Positions 32,390 through 43,190 of a DNA stretch of 64,000 bases are shown here, one piece after another. Origin of the DNA: Telmatactis stephensoni (lineage: Eukaryota > Cnidaria > Anthozoa > Actiniaria > Isophelliidae); NCBI GenBank assembly GCA_029948255.1, contig JALIZF010001669.1:434001-498000 (forward strand). Direction: 5' to 3'. The notes below the pieces were generated by a model. The model was given only the letters and a program-made list of their open reading frames with translations. It did no database searches and was not told where the DNA came from. Within the stretch, counting starts at the first letter, position 1. The number at the start of each line of letters is the position of its first letter. The position numbers and the translations under genes are program-made.

Positions 32390-34040
32390 TCAAATTAAAA
32401 CGTTCTCTTTATCTGTAGTATCCATGGAATTATACCTTGCTTGACTGTTAGTACGCATGTCTGATAAACGGTTTTCTTTCTTTTTTGCATCCATGGCATT
32501 GTACCATGTTTGACTGTTAGATCGCATATGAGATAGGTTTTTTTCTTTTTTGGCAGATTTGATAGATCTATATTGTTCTACTTCTTGAGACAATTGTTGT
32601 TTTTTAAGAGGAGGTTCCATGTTTGCATAGTTTAAGTTATATTTTTCATAAATAATCTTTTTTTGTGCATTTGATTTGTGTTTTCTCATGATATTTTGTC
32701 TTGTAGTATTCGACAACTGGGTTGAGCATGATAGAAATAAAATATTGTAATCCACTGTACTTTGAGGTGTTTTTGTTGTTTCAACATGAAATATTTTTTG
32801 TACTAAGGAGGATATATTGTTTACCTTTTCAAATAGGTTGAAGCCCCCATTGATATTTACCACTATTAGATAGAAGTCAGTGGTTTTAGACTTGTGGTGA
32901 AAAATGCAGCAAACACAATAAGTAGATAGCCATACTATGAATCCAGTACTCCCATTCATATTATTCATAATTAACTTTTCAAGTTCTAATTTGCTAGTAT
33001 CAGATGTGCAGCACAATGTTCCTTGTTTTTGAAAATTATACATAATGTGAATATCTGCATCATATATTTGAATGCTTTTTGGGTAATCATCGAGGGTAAG
33101 GCACTCTTTGTTGAGACTCAGCTTCTGGGTATAAAAAATATTTCCATGATCAGATATTGAGTCAAGTGTATCTGTATTCCAATAGCTGCAGGGTTTAAGA
33201 ATAGAAAAACAAACACAATAAAATGATAGAGCACAAGCAAATCTTCAAATGGAAAACCATTGTATTACTGGTATTGGCATATAAAAATCGTAATATTACT
33301 CTTATTGCCTTTGCTTGATTATCATCTGCAACCTTTCCATTCACTTCACTTTGTTCAATGTGTTTTTGCGGATAAAGGATTTTCAGTAGCCACTGCTAAT
33401 TTGGACATTTCTCAGCAATACGCACTCCTCTGAGTTCAATAAACCTGCTAAGTACATTGTCATACTAAGTCTAAAAGTAAGTTATTAAAGTATTCAAGTC
33501 ATGAACATCTAGGAGTACGCAGGTACCTTGAGGATGGGGGTGACCTGATGAATTTCAAGCATGGAGAGTCAAATATCCTAAAATCTTCCATGTCATAACA
33601 GTAGATAGCTACTGTACTACATTGAATAGTTTCTAAAAATGACTGGTGGTAATTTTCTCCAATTGAAATTTGCAAAGCATTACCCAAGGGCATGCAGTAA
33701 AGGAAATCCACAGTAGATGAAACCTGTATATTACCAGAATAGCTTGGGCTGTATTCCATCTGGTAATTAGTTTCTAACACTGTTACCATTCAAGGTAATT
33801 CTGTTAAAAATAGAAGTCTTGGTTATACAATCTTGACATGACAGAATATAACTAATTCCCAGTATTCATAATGCCTTACTTAATCTGCTAGAGTATTTTG
33901 AGTTCCTATGATTATATATCAATGCACACAGTGACATTGGAATACACACTGACGTACCAGCATTTGGCCCAAATAATGCAATATTACCTTGAGAATATGG
34001 AGCAGAAATTGTATTGTTAGGATCAAATACTGTGCGATCG
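32390..34040 (-). pseudogene. Helitron-associated cysteine-peptidase-like region (C76/OTU-like), broken
   Basis: After the 2A-like peptide, one frame over, comes APYSQGNIALFGPNAG then a Cys in VCIPMSLCALIYN (about 34000-33900). The next open piece (33789-33499) reads TNYQMEYSPSYSG, PLGNALQISIGENYHQSFLET, AIYCYDMEDFRIFDSP. The third (33200-32390) reads SIQIYDADIHIMYNFQKQGTLCC, FIVWLSTYCVCCIFHHKS and YNILFLSCSTQLSNTTRQNIMRKHKS, then three KR-rich repeats of the type SDMRTNSQARYNSMD. A similar module precedes the zinc region in animal Helitrons I remember. I call it peptidase-like from the Cys ... D(P/S) layout; the exact clan is uncertain. Confidence 0.65.
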
Positions 34041-34403
34041 AGGTCCAGGATTTTTTTCTACATCTCTGCTTTGGGTGAACTTGGTGTGAATGATTCTGTG
34101 ATTGAGATTTTTATAGACATGGGATATACTGTAAGTATCATATGTTTGTAAACTTTGGTATGTCAACAATGGCTGAAAATAATTATATTTTTTGCTCACT
34201 GCTCTTTTACTGAACTTTTGTTTCTTATGAAATGGTTTTCTAGACCACAATTTTCTCTTCATTGTCGGCGAAGCAGCAGCTCTGCATAACTCTTTAATTA
34301 AGATAAACTCTGACTGATATATTTGGGGACAAACCTTTACTTCTTCATGGTAATAATTACATTTATTTACAAAAGCAGTGCATTTTAGATGACATAGGCA
34401 CAT
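34023..34403 (-). CDS. Short basic ORF ending in the 2A motif (Helitron leader)
   Basis: 126 codons: Cys-rich start (MCLCHLKC), a basic middle (MKRKLWSRKPFHKKQKFSKRAVSKKY) and a terminal 2A-like peptide. It is in the same frame as the membrane ORF upstream but separated from it by a TAG and a TGA within 13 codons. The basic tract could be a nuclear localisation signal. Confidence 0.6.
   Translation of the reverse strand: MCLCHLKCTAFVNKCNYYHEEVKVCPQIYQSEFILIKELCRAAASPTMKRKLWSRKPFHKKQKFSKRAVSKKYNYFQPLLTYQSLQTYDTYSISHVYKNLNHRIIHTKFTQSRDVEKNPGPRSHSI
34041..34064 (-). other. 2A-like ribosome-skipping motif DVEKNPGP
   Basis: The codons for D-V-E-K-N-P-G-P are perfect against the DxExNPGP consensus, which causes peptide-bond skipping between G and P in eukaryotic ribosomes. 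It lies at the end of a 126-codon ORF and just before the peptidase-like region. The frame shifts by one base directly after it, so in this copy the downstream product is cut to RSHSI. Confidence 0.85.
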
Positions 34404-34415
34404 TTTTCATACATA

Positions 34416-35276
34416 CTATACGAACCGTTTTCGTATATTTCTGCTTTTGTGCAGAAGACGTGTGAGTTTAACTGGGACTCTACTTGGTTCTCGATCACGT
34501 GAAACAACTTGAGGCTTGTGTCCAACACACTGATAATCAATAAACCTGGCATAGCGAGACCTTAATTCTTTTAATGACTCTTTTTTATGATGATAAAACC
34601 TAATTGATAACTGTAAAGAATTACTGCATTTATCACACTTGCTATTATTCTCGACGATCACTTCCTCTGATGACATAAAATAACAGATGCATGAAGCAAA
34701 TAAACACACCTTCGACAGTAAACAATCAATTGCAAAATATATCATGTTCAATATTATAATAATACTAAAAGAAGTAATGAAAAAAAACCTTAAACGGTCC
34801 TTTATTTGGCTAATATCTTGCACAGTTTGAGTCGAAGTATCCAAAATGGCGTCTGTCTCTTCGCTGTACAAAACTCGTGTCTTCACATAAGGTTTTGAAT
34901 TCCAACGACAACAGTAGCTGGCAACATAAGAGTTGGTAGTCTTCACATCAGGTTTTGAATTCCTACGACAGCAGTAGCTGGCAATATAAGAGTTAGTAGT
35001 ATTCGCATCTATATGATTCGCTTTCAAAGATAGTTCAGTAGTTTCATAGTTCGCTTTCAATGAGTTCTCTTTGAGTTCGCGGAACGACCTGGCCAAAATG
35101 TGCTCACTAATGTGTTTTAGTGTAGGTCTACCGCGAATGGCGTGTGCATTTGTAAGTGATGTGAGCATTCCAAGCAGAAAACCGAACAAAATCCAAGTCA
35201 ACATTTTTCCTCTTCCAAGATGGAGTAGTGCGAGTTTGCAGGATTTTACTGACCTCATGCGTAGCCTCGTTTTCAT
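34416..35276 (-). CDS. Predicted secreted or membrane protein ORF directly upstream of the 2A ORF
   Basis: 286 codons, open. Residues about 25-45 (MLTWILFGFLLGMLTSLTNAHA) look like a signal peptide starting from an internal Met, with an AHA-type cleavage site. Residues about 162-205 (FFFITSFSIIIILNMIYFAIDCLLSKVCLFASCICYF) form one or two transmembrane segments. A cytosolic-type tail has CDKCSNSL and a basic end (RLLHKSRNIRKR). The extracellular part holds two copies of TTNSYxASYCCRxNSKPxVK. I do not recognise the family. Being in frame with the 2A ORF, it may be a diverged part of the Helitron or a captured host gene. Confidence 0.45.
   Translation of the reverse strand: MKTRLRMRSVKSCKLALLHLGRGKMLTWILFGFLLGMLTSLTNAHAIRGRPTLKHISEHILARSFRELKENSLKANYETTELSLKANHIDANTTNSYIASYCCRRNSKPDVKTTNSYVASYCCRWNSKPYVKTRVLYSEETDAILDTSTQTVQDISQIKDRLRFFFITSFSIIIILNMIYFAIDCLLSKVCLFASCICYFMSSEEVIVENNSKCDKCSNSLQLSIRFYHHKKESLKELRSRYARFIDYQCVGHKPQVVSRDREPSRVPVKLTRLLHKSRNIRKRFV
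34860..34998. repeat. 63-bp tandem duplication inside the membrane ORF
   Basis: TTTTGAATTCCxACGACAxCAGTAGCTGGCAA appears twice with flanking CTTCACATxAGG. The duplication keeps the reading frame and doubles a Tyr-Cys-Cys motif. Confidence 0.75.
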
Positions 35277-35326
35277 GACAGCGGTAAACCACAGAATTCT
35301 GGGTAATTTGCCGATTTGCGACGTTG

Positions 35327-35346
35327 ATAGATAGATAGATAGATAG
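35327..35346. repeat. GATA microsatellite
   Basis: Five consecutive GATA units just upstream of the membrane ORF. Confidence 0.8.
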
Positions 35347-35647
35347 ACCGAAAAGGTAAACCTAGACTCGTGCTACCTAGGTAGCCCGAGTAATTAAGTA
35401 GCCCATGTTAACATTAACCCATAAACACAATGAAGCCCATGTTTGTCCAATATGGTATTCCCACTCATCAAAATGTAACTGAAGATTGGCACAAAAACAC
35501 AAGCAAAACAAAACAAAACTTCAAAAGGGTTTTTTTGGTGCTAGTGATTTCTCATGGTATTTGTGTCACACACAATTCACTGTCTTTGACTATTTTCAAA
35601 ACTTAATTGATCAATTAATTGTTTGTACTCGATCCTTTCATGTGTAG

Positions 35648-38600
35648 TGGGACTAATCACTGAACAAGAAATGAAAGATGAGCATGAAGGTAAATTACTC
35701 AATTTATAGTAAATTTCATGTATATTAAGAGTGCATCCTCGTTCCCAGGCCCTTCTTAGCTTTCCAACGGAAAAATCGAAGGCCCTGGTAATATGAAAAT
35801 CAAGCTCAAATGTGATTGGTTTATAGAATGTAACCGGAAGTAAGAAACTTTAGAGCATGCACACTTTTGATGACCCAGAATCTGGGACATCCGGTTTTCA
35901 TATTACCAGGGCCTTCGATTTTTTTGGAGAAGGGCCTGGGAACGAGGATGATTAAGAGTGTGTCATGTATATATATATATATATACAGTTGCATGACTTG
36001 TTAGTAGCTTTGTCAGTCTTGTGTAATATGGACTTGTTGTGGCTGTCAATGGATTGTTTGATGTTTGTCATACAACTGTAGCTGATTTTTACTGTGTTGT
36101 GGTTGAAAATCTTGTGGAGAACGTGGCCTTTAGGGAATAAATAAATACAAACTTCATGGAAGGGTAGGTGGATGTCATGAATGAATTAAGATAAATGGAT
36201 GGATGGAAAGAGTATAATTAATTGCAAAGATGACAAAAGGTGGATGGAAACAGTATCACATGTATGGATGGCTCAATGGTTGATGCAATTAATTGAGAAA
36301 TAATGCAAAATGAGATAATATCATAATACAAAAGAAATGTATTGAAAAATATACAATTATTTTTGGAATAACGTAAAATCATTTTTGAATATCTTATTTT
36401 ACAGAAATAGAAGATGAACTATTTAGAATAACAGGGGAAGATATTGTCATTTTTCGTGGCACAATAGACGAGGTAAGTAAATTATATTCATATAAGATAA
36501 AATAAAATAGAGTGATCGTACTTAATCCGTGAAAAAGTACAAAATCTACTTTGTACTAAAAAATATAAAATCCTTTGTTTTCCATTGAATATTAGTGCTA
36601 TTTTGCATTATTTAGCTAGTACAATTTCACGGATTAAGTGCAATCACTCTAGTTAAATAAATGAAAGTTTTTTTAAATTGTTTTCAAATTGCAATTAACT
36701 CTGGCAACTGAAGTTAATCCTTAATTTTAATTATACTTCAATTAGCTAGTATGTATACTCAGCAATGCATGGGCCACAATCATCAATAAAGTTAAAAAAA
36801 TTATATTGTATTGATATTATCAACAAAATAATATCTAAGTTAATTTACTTTCAAATTACCACATTATGTTTAATATTATACTTTTAATTAGTCTTAAATT
36901 GTCTTTAAACAAACACTTGTATGTGTTCAACCTGCAGGCATGTGAACAAGCTTTGAAAAGTGAACGGGTTTTGATGTTCATTTCTGTGGACCAGCTAGCT
37001 GAGCTGGAAAACTATGAGTGTTTAAGGTATGAATGCAGTATAATGTATTCAGTTTGTAAAAGGTAACAACTTTTTATTCTTGGGTTGCATGCACTGATCA
37101 TGACGACATCGTGAAATTTTTCAGGCTTAATATAGAATGATGTTGAATAGAATGTCTTGCATATAATTTGGCTATATTTCTGAATCTTGAGATTTCTCAA
37201 AACTCCATATTGTTCCTCATTGACAGATTAGTATTTTGGACACAATGGCAATCACAAACACAGTGCTTATGCTGTACCTTTATATCTGACAATTAGATCC
37301 TCCTCATTTCCATACAATTTAATCTGGATTTTCTCCTAAAATATCAACAAATGTTTTCCTGAAACTAAAAAAAATATGGGGCAGAGGTTTTGAAGCCATA
37401 TAAAATATTTGCAGGTGGTGACATTATGAAAAGCCATATAATTAAAATTTAATTAACACTTAAGTGCTCCTGCTTGTATTATATAATTTACTAATAATAG
37501 AATGTATATTGCATATGTTTTTCCAAACAGTTTCAATGGTCATTTATTCATCCATCCATCCATTCAGTCATTAATTCTGCCCATGTATCCATCTTAAGTT
37601 TCCTTCTATTGAATCCATCCATCATTTTACACCATCCACCATGTTAGTCCTTTTGTTCTATATCTATCATTCTTCAATTACCTAATATTTTATTCATTCA
37701 TTCATTCATTCATTCATTCATTCATTCACTAATACATCCATCCATTCATTTATTCATTCATTTATGCATTCATTTATTTATTTGACCTTCATTACCTCAT
37801 TCATTTCTTTATCTCATCTTTTTCAGTCATGAAGAAATTTGGATCACCAAATGGTTTAGGAGCACCCAATGGTACTAAAGTTGAAAGAGTTGGAGGGGAC
37901 ATAAGTAAGGCTTCAAACTACAGTTATTTAATAGTTAAAGAAATGAGTTGATTACGTTGAGCTGTTTTATTTGGGGGGAATAGTCGTAATTATATGGATA
38001 GAAAAACTGAGTAGTGAGCATTTACGTGTAAATCATTATTATAAGGAAACTGTATTTTGAATTAGTTTTAATTAATGTGTTTCTACTATTAGGTACGGAG
38101 ACCAGCTTTAAAGAGGCCTTTGCAATAGCAAAGGCACACCTTGAAATTTTTAAAGACAGGTGAGTATGTATGGATATATATAAATATGTAACATATATAA
38201 AACAAATATGTGACCCAAATTGGTGATATTATAAGCCTATAAATATCTTACCTGATATCCCCATGATATATTCATGACTATAAATTAATTGTAGCTTCTA
38301 TTTAAGCAATAGAAGATAGTTTCTATGACTATACTGGTGAAATAGAGCACGCGTGATGTTGGGAGAAACACGAGAACAGTTTGAAAATCAAAAGCCATAG
38401 GTGAATGATTTTCAAACTTTTTTTTAATGTTTCTCCCAAATCCCAAGTGCTCTATGTCCACTGTAGAGTCATAGAAAACTATCTTCTATTGCTTTTATGA
38501 TATAGCAAGAGGTATTTTAAGAACGATCAAATTGTGTTACTTTCTGATCAAAACTAAAATTCTCAAAACTTGCGCAAATGTAAGCCAATCACATTTGTCG

Positions 38601-40222
38601 TACTATTGACTAATCAGTGTGACTCAAAGCGGCGTTTTTGACAAAACAGTTTGACAACTTTCATCGAAAGAATTCAGCAAAAAATATGTTGAAGAGAGAG
38701 TTTTCTGTTTTTATAATGGAACAATGACTCGAAAATAGACGAAAAGGCCAAATATAACTTACAGTACTTCAAGATTTGGGAATGTTTACTTGCTTTCGAT
38801 GAATCAAGCAGCGTTCGCTATGGTGAATTGAAAGCCGTGTTTTCGGTTGGAAAAAGCTGAAGTTTGAAAGAGACTTACAGGATAAGGATTTTGCTGGTAA
38901 ACGAGAAGCTGTTGATTTGAATTATGTTGGCTGTTCACCGATAGCTTGCATGTGTCAAAACATCTCTACACTGGCGTAGTGTCATACGAAGGATGATTGA
39001 ACAGGTTGTCTCGTGGCGACAGTCAGTTTTGGAAATCTCCGCCTCTCTTTACAAGTAAGAAACAAAACTTTGTTCAATGAAAAATAACTCTTATTGATCG
39101 AAACTATTCTGGGAGGAAAAACAATTTCCTATGTTGTGAATTCTAGTTCCTTAAATTTGATTTATACTGGCGTCGTTTGCAAGTTCATGCTCATACAAGT
39201 CATTTTCCGTATGAATATTTACGTTTATTGTTATTCCGACCACGAGGCTGAGTTTGTAAATTTAAACGATAACTGGAATGATGGAAAGTATTTTCTGGTT
39301 TATTTCTAAGTTTTGGTCTCCTAACTAAAGTGAAATTTGTAAATAGACTTTTTGGTATAATCATTCGTCAGAAAACCATGTCTTTACCGGTGAAATAGAG
39401 CATAGATTTTGGTGGTCTCTCAGCCAATCAGAACGTGTGTTATAATTGAGCTATATTATAAACCAAGTTAAACATCGTCTCAGACATTATTGCAAAATAT
39501 CTATAGTGAAAAAGAGTCAATATTAATTAATTGTCAAATACATGATATGCCAAGCAAAATGTAGGCACATTAACAAAGGAACATTGAACTTAATTTGATA
39601 ACTCATTATAAGAACATCAAAAATTCCTCTAGGTGCATGTTGTACCTTGGAACGAAATGCCTTTAACCTAATAAGCTTGCATGATGATAACTTTCTAGGA
39701 GAAAAGAAAGAGAGAGAAGGTCCATTATAGAAGAACAGGACAGACAGTATAAAATTTCAGCAGAAATGGACAGACTGAAGGTAAATTAACTGTACATGTG
39801 CTAATCAAAACCAAAACACTAAAATATGTCAGCTTTGGGGAGATCGAGTTCATAATTTGGGGGGCTTTTGATATAATTATGATTTTTTTTGGGAGGGAAT
39901 TTTCACAAAATACCCATGGGATGTAAATTGATTTATGTATTTCTGTACTTGGTCAAAATGTTTTGCTCTTTTCTTGGTGGTATTTTCAAATAATCTGCCT
40001 TGACTGGAGGCTAAGCCTGTGCCAGTGCATCTGTTGTCTAATTTTACAATGCGGTATGAACAAACTCGAAAAAATCCAATTGCATTACATTCTTTTGCAT
40101 CCATGTGGACTGAGAGCAGTCCCCCTTTTCCCCCAACAATAATTCAGTCAAAACGAGCGATGAAAATATTCTTTGCATAATTATTATTATTATCATTATT
40201 ATTATTATTGTTGTTGTTGTTG

Positions 40223-40253
<31 letters not shown>

Positions 40254-42134
40254 CATTATTATTATTATGTGGTGATGAAGGAAGAGGAGAAAATTGGCAA
40301 ACATTCTCCTCGTGCAAAGATACGAAAATTGCACTGGGTGTCAACAAAGGTGGTTCCATTGGTTGTAGTTTTTTGGGGGGGTCTTGTCAACCAATCTTGA
40401 GGGATACCTGAAAGATCTCGGTACTCCAGACATGCTGGGTGCATGGTATGCAGGCGTCTGGGGTCATAGGGACCACCCTCATTTTGCAGAGAGTGCTTAG
40501 TCTCTAGGTCTTGAGGTCGAGGCTAATAAGCAGTATCTTACACCTGTAGTGTGTATATATCAGTTTCACTCAGGTTGTCTATATATAGAATTTCATTAAT
40601 TATTATTATTATCATTATTTTTTTTTCCATACCGCCCCCTCTCCCCCCTCGTTCTTCCTTCCCTCGTCAAAAGAAGTATTAATTCCCTTTCAAAATCACC
40701 ATCATAAATTACACCTTACATAAATTATATGTACCCTCCCATTTCATGTTCTTTTTCATTGTTTTTAGACTTTACAGACAACCAACAATAACTCTATACA
40801 GATTTCTGATGATGATCAGGAAATAGAAACAGTGGATGTGGCAAAAGTTAAAGGGAAAAAAAGAAAAGAGCCAGAAAAGGAAAATGACATTGAAGGGCAA
40901 AGGGTCAAAATAGTTAGACATGAGAAAATAAATGTGAGAGAAAGTAATGACCAACCAAAAGATAAAGGATCTGTAGAAAATGAGAAAAAAACAGCAGATG
41001 AGAAGGAAAAAGTAGGCGAAGAAAAAAACATTAAAAGAACTGAAAGAGAAATGAGAGCTCAAGCAGCAATGCTCAGGCAAAATAAAAATGACATGGAAAG
41101 GAAGCTGAGAGATGACAAAGAGAAAAGGGAGGAAGAGGAAAGAGAACAGAATGAGACGGAAAAAAGGAGAAAGGAAAAAGAAAGAGAAGAAAAGGAGAAG
41201 AGAGAGAGACAGGAGAAGGAAAAGGAGCAGAGAAGGGAGAGAGAGGAAAGAGAACAGAAAGAGATGGAAAAAAAGAGAAAGGACAAAGAAAGGCAAGAAA
41301 AGGAGGAGAGAGAGAGACAGGAGAAGGAAAAGGAGCAGAGAAGGGAGAGAGAGGAAAGAGAACAGAAAGAGATGGAGAAAAAGAGAAAGGACAAAGAAAG
41401 GAAAGAAAAGGAGGAGAGAGAGAGAAGAGAAGGAAAAGGAGCAGAGAAGGGAGAGAGAGGAAAGAGAACAGAAAGAGATGGAAAAAAAGAGAAAGGACAA
41501 AGAAAGGCAAGAAAAGGAGGAGAGAGAGAGAGAGGAGAAGGAAAAGGAGCAGAGAAGGGAGCAAGAGGAAAGAGAACAGAAAGAGATGGAAAAAAAGAGA
41601 AAGGACAAAGAAAGGCAAGAAAAGGAGGAGAGAGAGAGACAGGAGAAGGAAAAGGAGCAGAGAAGGGAGAGAGAGGAAAGAGAACAGAAAGAGATGGAAA
41701 AAAAGAGAAAGGACAAAGAAAGGCAAGAAAAGGAGGAGAGAGAGGAGGTCAAGGAAATAGAAAAAAGGAAAAAGGAGAGAAAAGAGAAGAAGAGAAGGAG
41801 AGGAAGAGAAGAGAGAAGAGAGAAGAGAGAAGAAAGAGAAGAGAGAGAGAAAAAGTATGAGGGAAAGGAAGAAGAAAAGGAGGAAAAAGAAAAAGAAGAG
41901 CTAAAAATGGAAGAGAAGAGAAGTGAGAAAGAAAGAGAAGAGAAGGAAGAGAGGGAAAGAGATGAAAGGAAAAACGACATAGCCAAAAATGACCCAGAAG
42001 AAAGAAAAGACATACCACATGAGATGCCACAAAAGAAAAGAAAATTAGAGGAAAGAAGGAAAGAGGAACAAGCAAAAAGACAAGAAAAAAACCAAAGGCG
42101 GAAAAAGAAAAAGCTTGCCAAAAAGGAAAATTGA
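35648..42134 (+). CDS. Multi-exon coiled-coil protein with 36-residue E/K/R repeats (5' incomplete, frameshifted)
   Basis: Exons: 35648-35689, 36405-36472, 36938-37026, 37827-37904, 38093-38159, 39699-39780 and 40769-42134. Junction phases fit except between exons 3 and 4, where one base is out; a missed exon or damage is possible, and exon 4 has its own ATG. The N-terminal part reads ELFRITGEDIVIFRGTIDE and VLMFISVDQLAELENYE. Exons 5-6 give FKEAFAIAKAHLEIFKD and RRSIIEEQDRQYKISAEMD, similar to the helix before UBX domains in FAF-type proteins and to linkers in G2E3-like proteins. The last exon is a charged coiled coil with five 108-bp repeats. A 2-bp deletion near 41425 changes frame; the following frame stays open to 42134 and ends in a basic tail. 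I cannot name the family. Confidence 0.6.
35734..35950. mobile_element. MULE-type MITE with perfect 10-bp target duplication
   Basis: The 217-bp element has inverted ends of about 60 bp starting CATCCTCGTTCCCAGGCCC and including TCGAAGGCCCTGGTAATATG. ATTAAGAGTG flanks it exactly at 35724-35733 and 35951-35960. It lies in the first intron seen of the coiled-coil gene. A 9-11 bp duplication fits Mutator-like transposases. Confidence 0.9.
36508..36651. mobile_element. Short MITE with TA-flanked inverted ends
   Basis: TAGAGTGATCGTACTTAATC at the left mirrors the right end (reverse complement TAGAGTGATTGCACTTAATC); the matched arms run about 26 bp into CCGTGAAA. 144 bp, in an intron. A TA at each end suits a Tc1/mariner-type target. 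Confidence 0.7.
37540..37800. repeat. ATTC/ATCC microsatellite
   Basis: Irregular blocks of CATC and CATTCATT repeats ending just before exon 4 of the coiled-coil gene. Confidence 0.8.
38325..38460. repeat. Foldback at the left edge of the second long repeat
   Basis: TAGAGCACGCGTGATGTTGGGAG...GTTTGAAAATCA is followed by the inverted complement TGATTTTCAAAC...CTCCCAAATCCCAAGTGCTCTA. Arms of about 45 bp, loop short. Confidence 0.65.
38467..39395 (+). repeat. Long dispersed repeat, copy 2
   Basis: Block-by-block match to 23370-24195, same orientation, with indels. The right edge runs into GGTGAAATAGAGCATAGATTTTGG and TCAGCCAATCAGAACGTGTG, also seen inverted at about 26728. It occupies the intron between exons 5 and 6 of the coiled-coil gene. 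Confidence 0.7.
40180..40268. repeat. ATT/GTT trinucleotide microsatellite
   Basis: Long run of TTA, TTG and TCA units. Several apparent poly-N or poly-L ORFs across it are artefacts. Confidence 0.85.
40474..40625 (+). repeat. SINE-like dispersed repeat, copy 2
   Basis: Same block order as 5316-5505: CACCCTCATTxTGCAGAG, CTTGxGGTCGAGGCTAA, CACTCAGGTTGTC, ATAGAATTTCATTA and an ATT tail. Intronic in the coiled-coil gene. Confidence 0.65.
41200..41740 (+). repeat. 108-bp coding tandem repeat (five units)
   Basis: Unit landmarks GAGCAGAGAAGGGAG start 108 bp apart, except the third step, which is 106 bp. The missing 2 bp (near 41425) cause the frameshift. The unit encodes 36 residues beginning QRREREEREQKEMEKK, a continuous charged helix. 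Confidence 0.85.
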
Positions 42135-43190
42135 CATTCAGTGGTCTTTATGTTGTTAATTAATATGTAAGTGGATTCACCTTTACATCTTATGCTTCTA
42201 AATAAGTATTAAAAGATTGCATTTACATAATTATATTATAGTGTTTCAATTAAGAAACAAAGCATAGGGTTTTTTTTAATAATTGAAAACATGTCTGAGT
42301 TTTCAGAAAAATACAGTACCTTAAAAACAATTAAGATTCATGAGCGTTGACGTTTCAAATTAAGAAACAAAACATCACAATATAAATAGATCCTATAAAT
42401 AGATGGAATATTTTTTGAAATATATGAATATGATTGAGTTCTTAATATACCTTTATGCAATGGATATAATTTCAAAATTTCACACAAAAAAGTAAACTAA
42501 AAGAAACAACAAAAATTAGGTAGATCACAATAATGTTTGAAAATATTTTTGAAATAAATGAAAACATGAGTTTTGAAATACATATATACCTTAGTTCATA
42601 CTCACAATTGATATTGATTGTTCACTTAAGAAATTGAAAAAAAACAAACAAAACAATAATTAAGAAGATGAATTATTTTTGAAATAAATGAAAATGATAG
42701 AATTTGAAAGCATAATTTGTTTGTCATCTTTTTCTTAATTAGTAGTAAGAGTACTGGTGGAAGGGAGAAGAGGGGGAGGGGACATTTTACTGCAGGCATC
42801 ACCCACCATGCATTCTGAACATGCCAAATAATATATGGCAAAATTTTAATCTTGGGGGAAGCATGCTTATGCAAGTCATCATCATATATAGTTAGGACCA
42901 AGGATAATCATGGAGTAAAAAATAATGAGACAAGGGGGGTAAGCCAAGAGGGGTAGAGAGGAGAATTGGGCAACCTTTTAAATGACTTTGATCCACAGTA
43001 TACTAATTTAATTTGTTCACTTCAAACGAGTGCAAAATTGCTAATCTAGACCCTCACAATAATTTTGCAGTATTAGACTTTTTGATTCTGAGTCTTAATA
43101 GACTATTCCTTTCTGTTATTAAGTCAACACATTAGAACAAGAAGAGAATTAAGAAACACATAATAATCTAAAAATAATCATTTTCCCTCC
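42135..43190. other. AT-rich non-coding interval
   Basis: No supported gene. GAAATAxATGAAAA-type words recur loosely every 100-150 bp but with no clear unit. Confidence 0.35.

Noticed and set aside
40144..40411. Poly-N, poly-Y/L and poly-I ORFs
   Set aside because: Translations of an ATT/GTT microsatellite; no other support.
40772..42121. Very long minus-strand S/F/L-rich ORF
   Set aside because: Antisense of the purine-rich E/K/R repeat exon; the plus strand has splice-site support.
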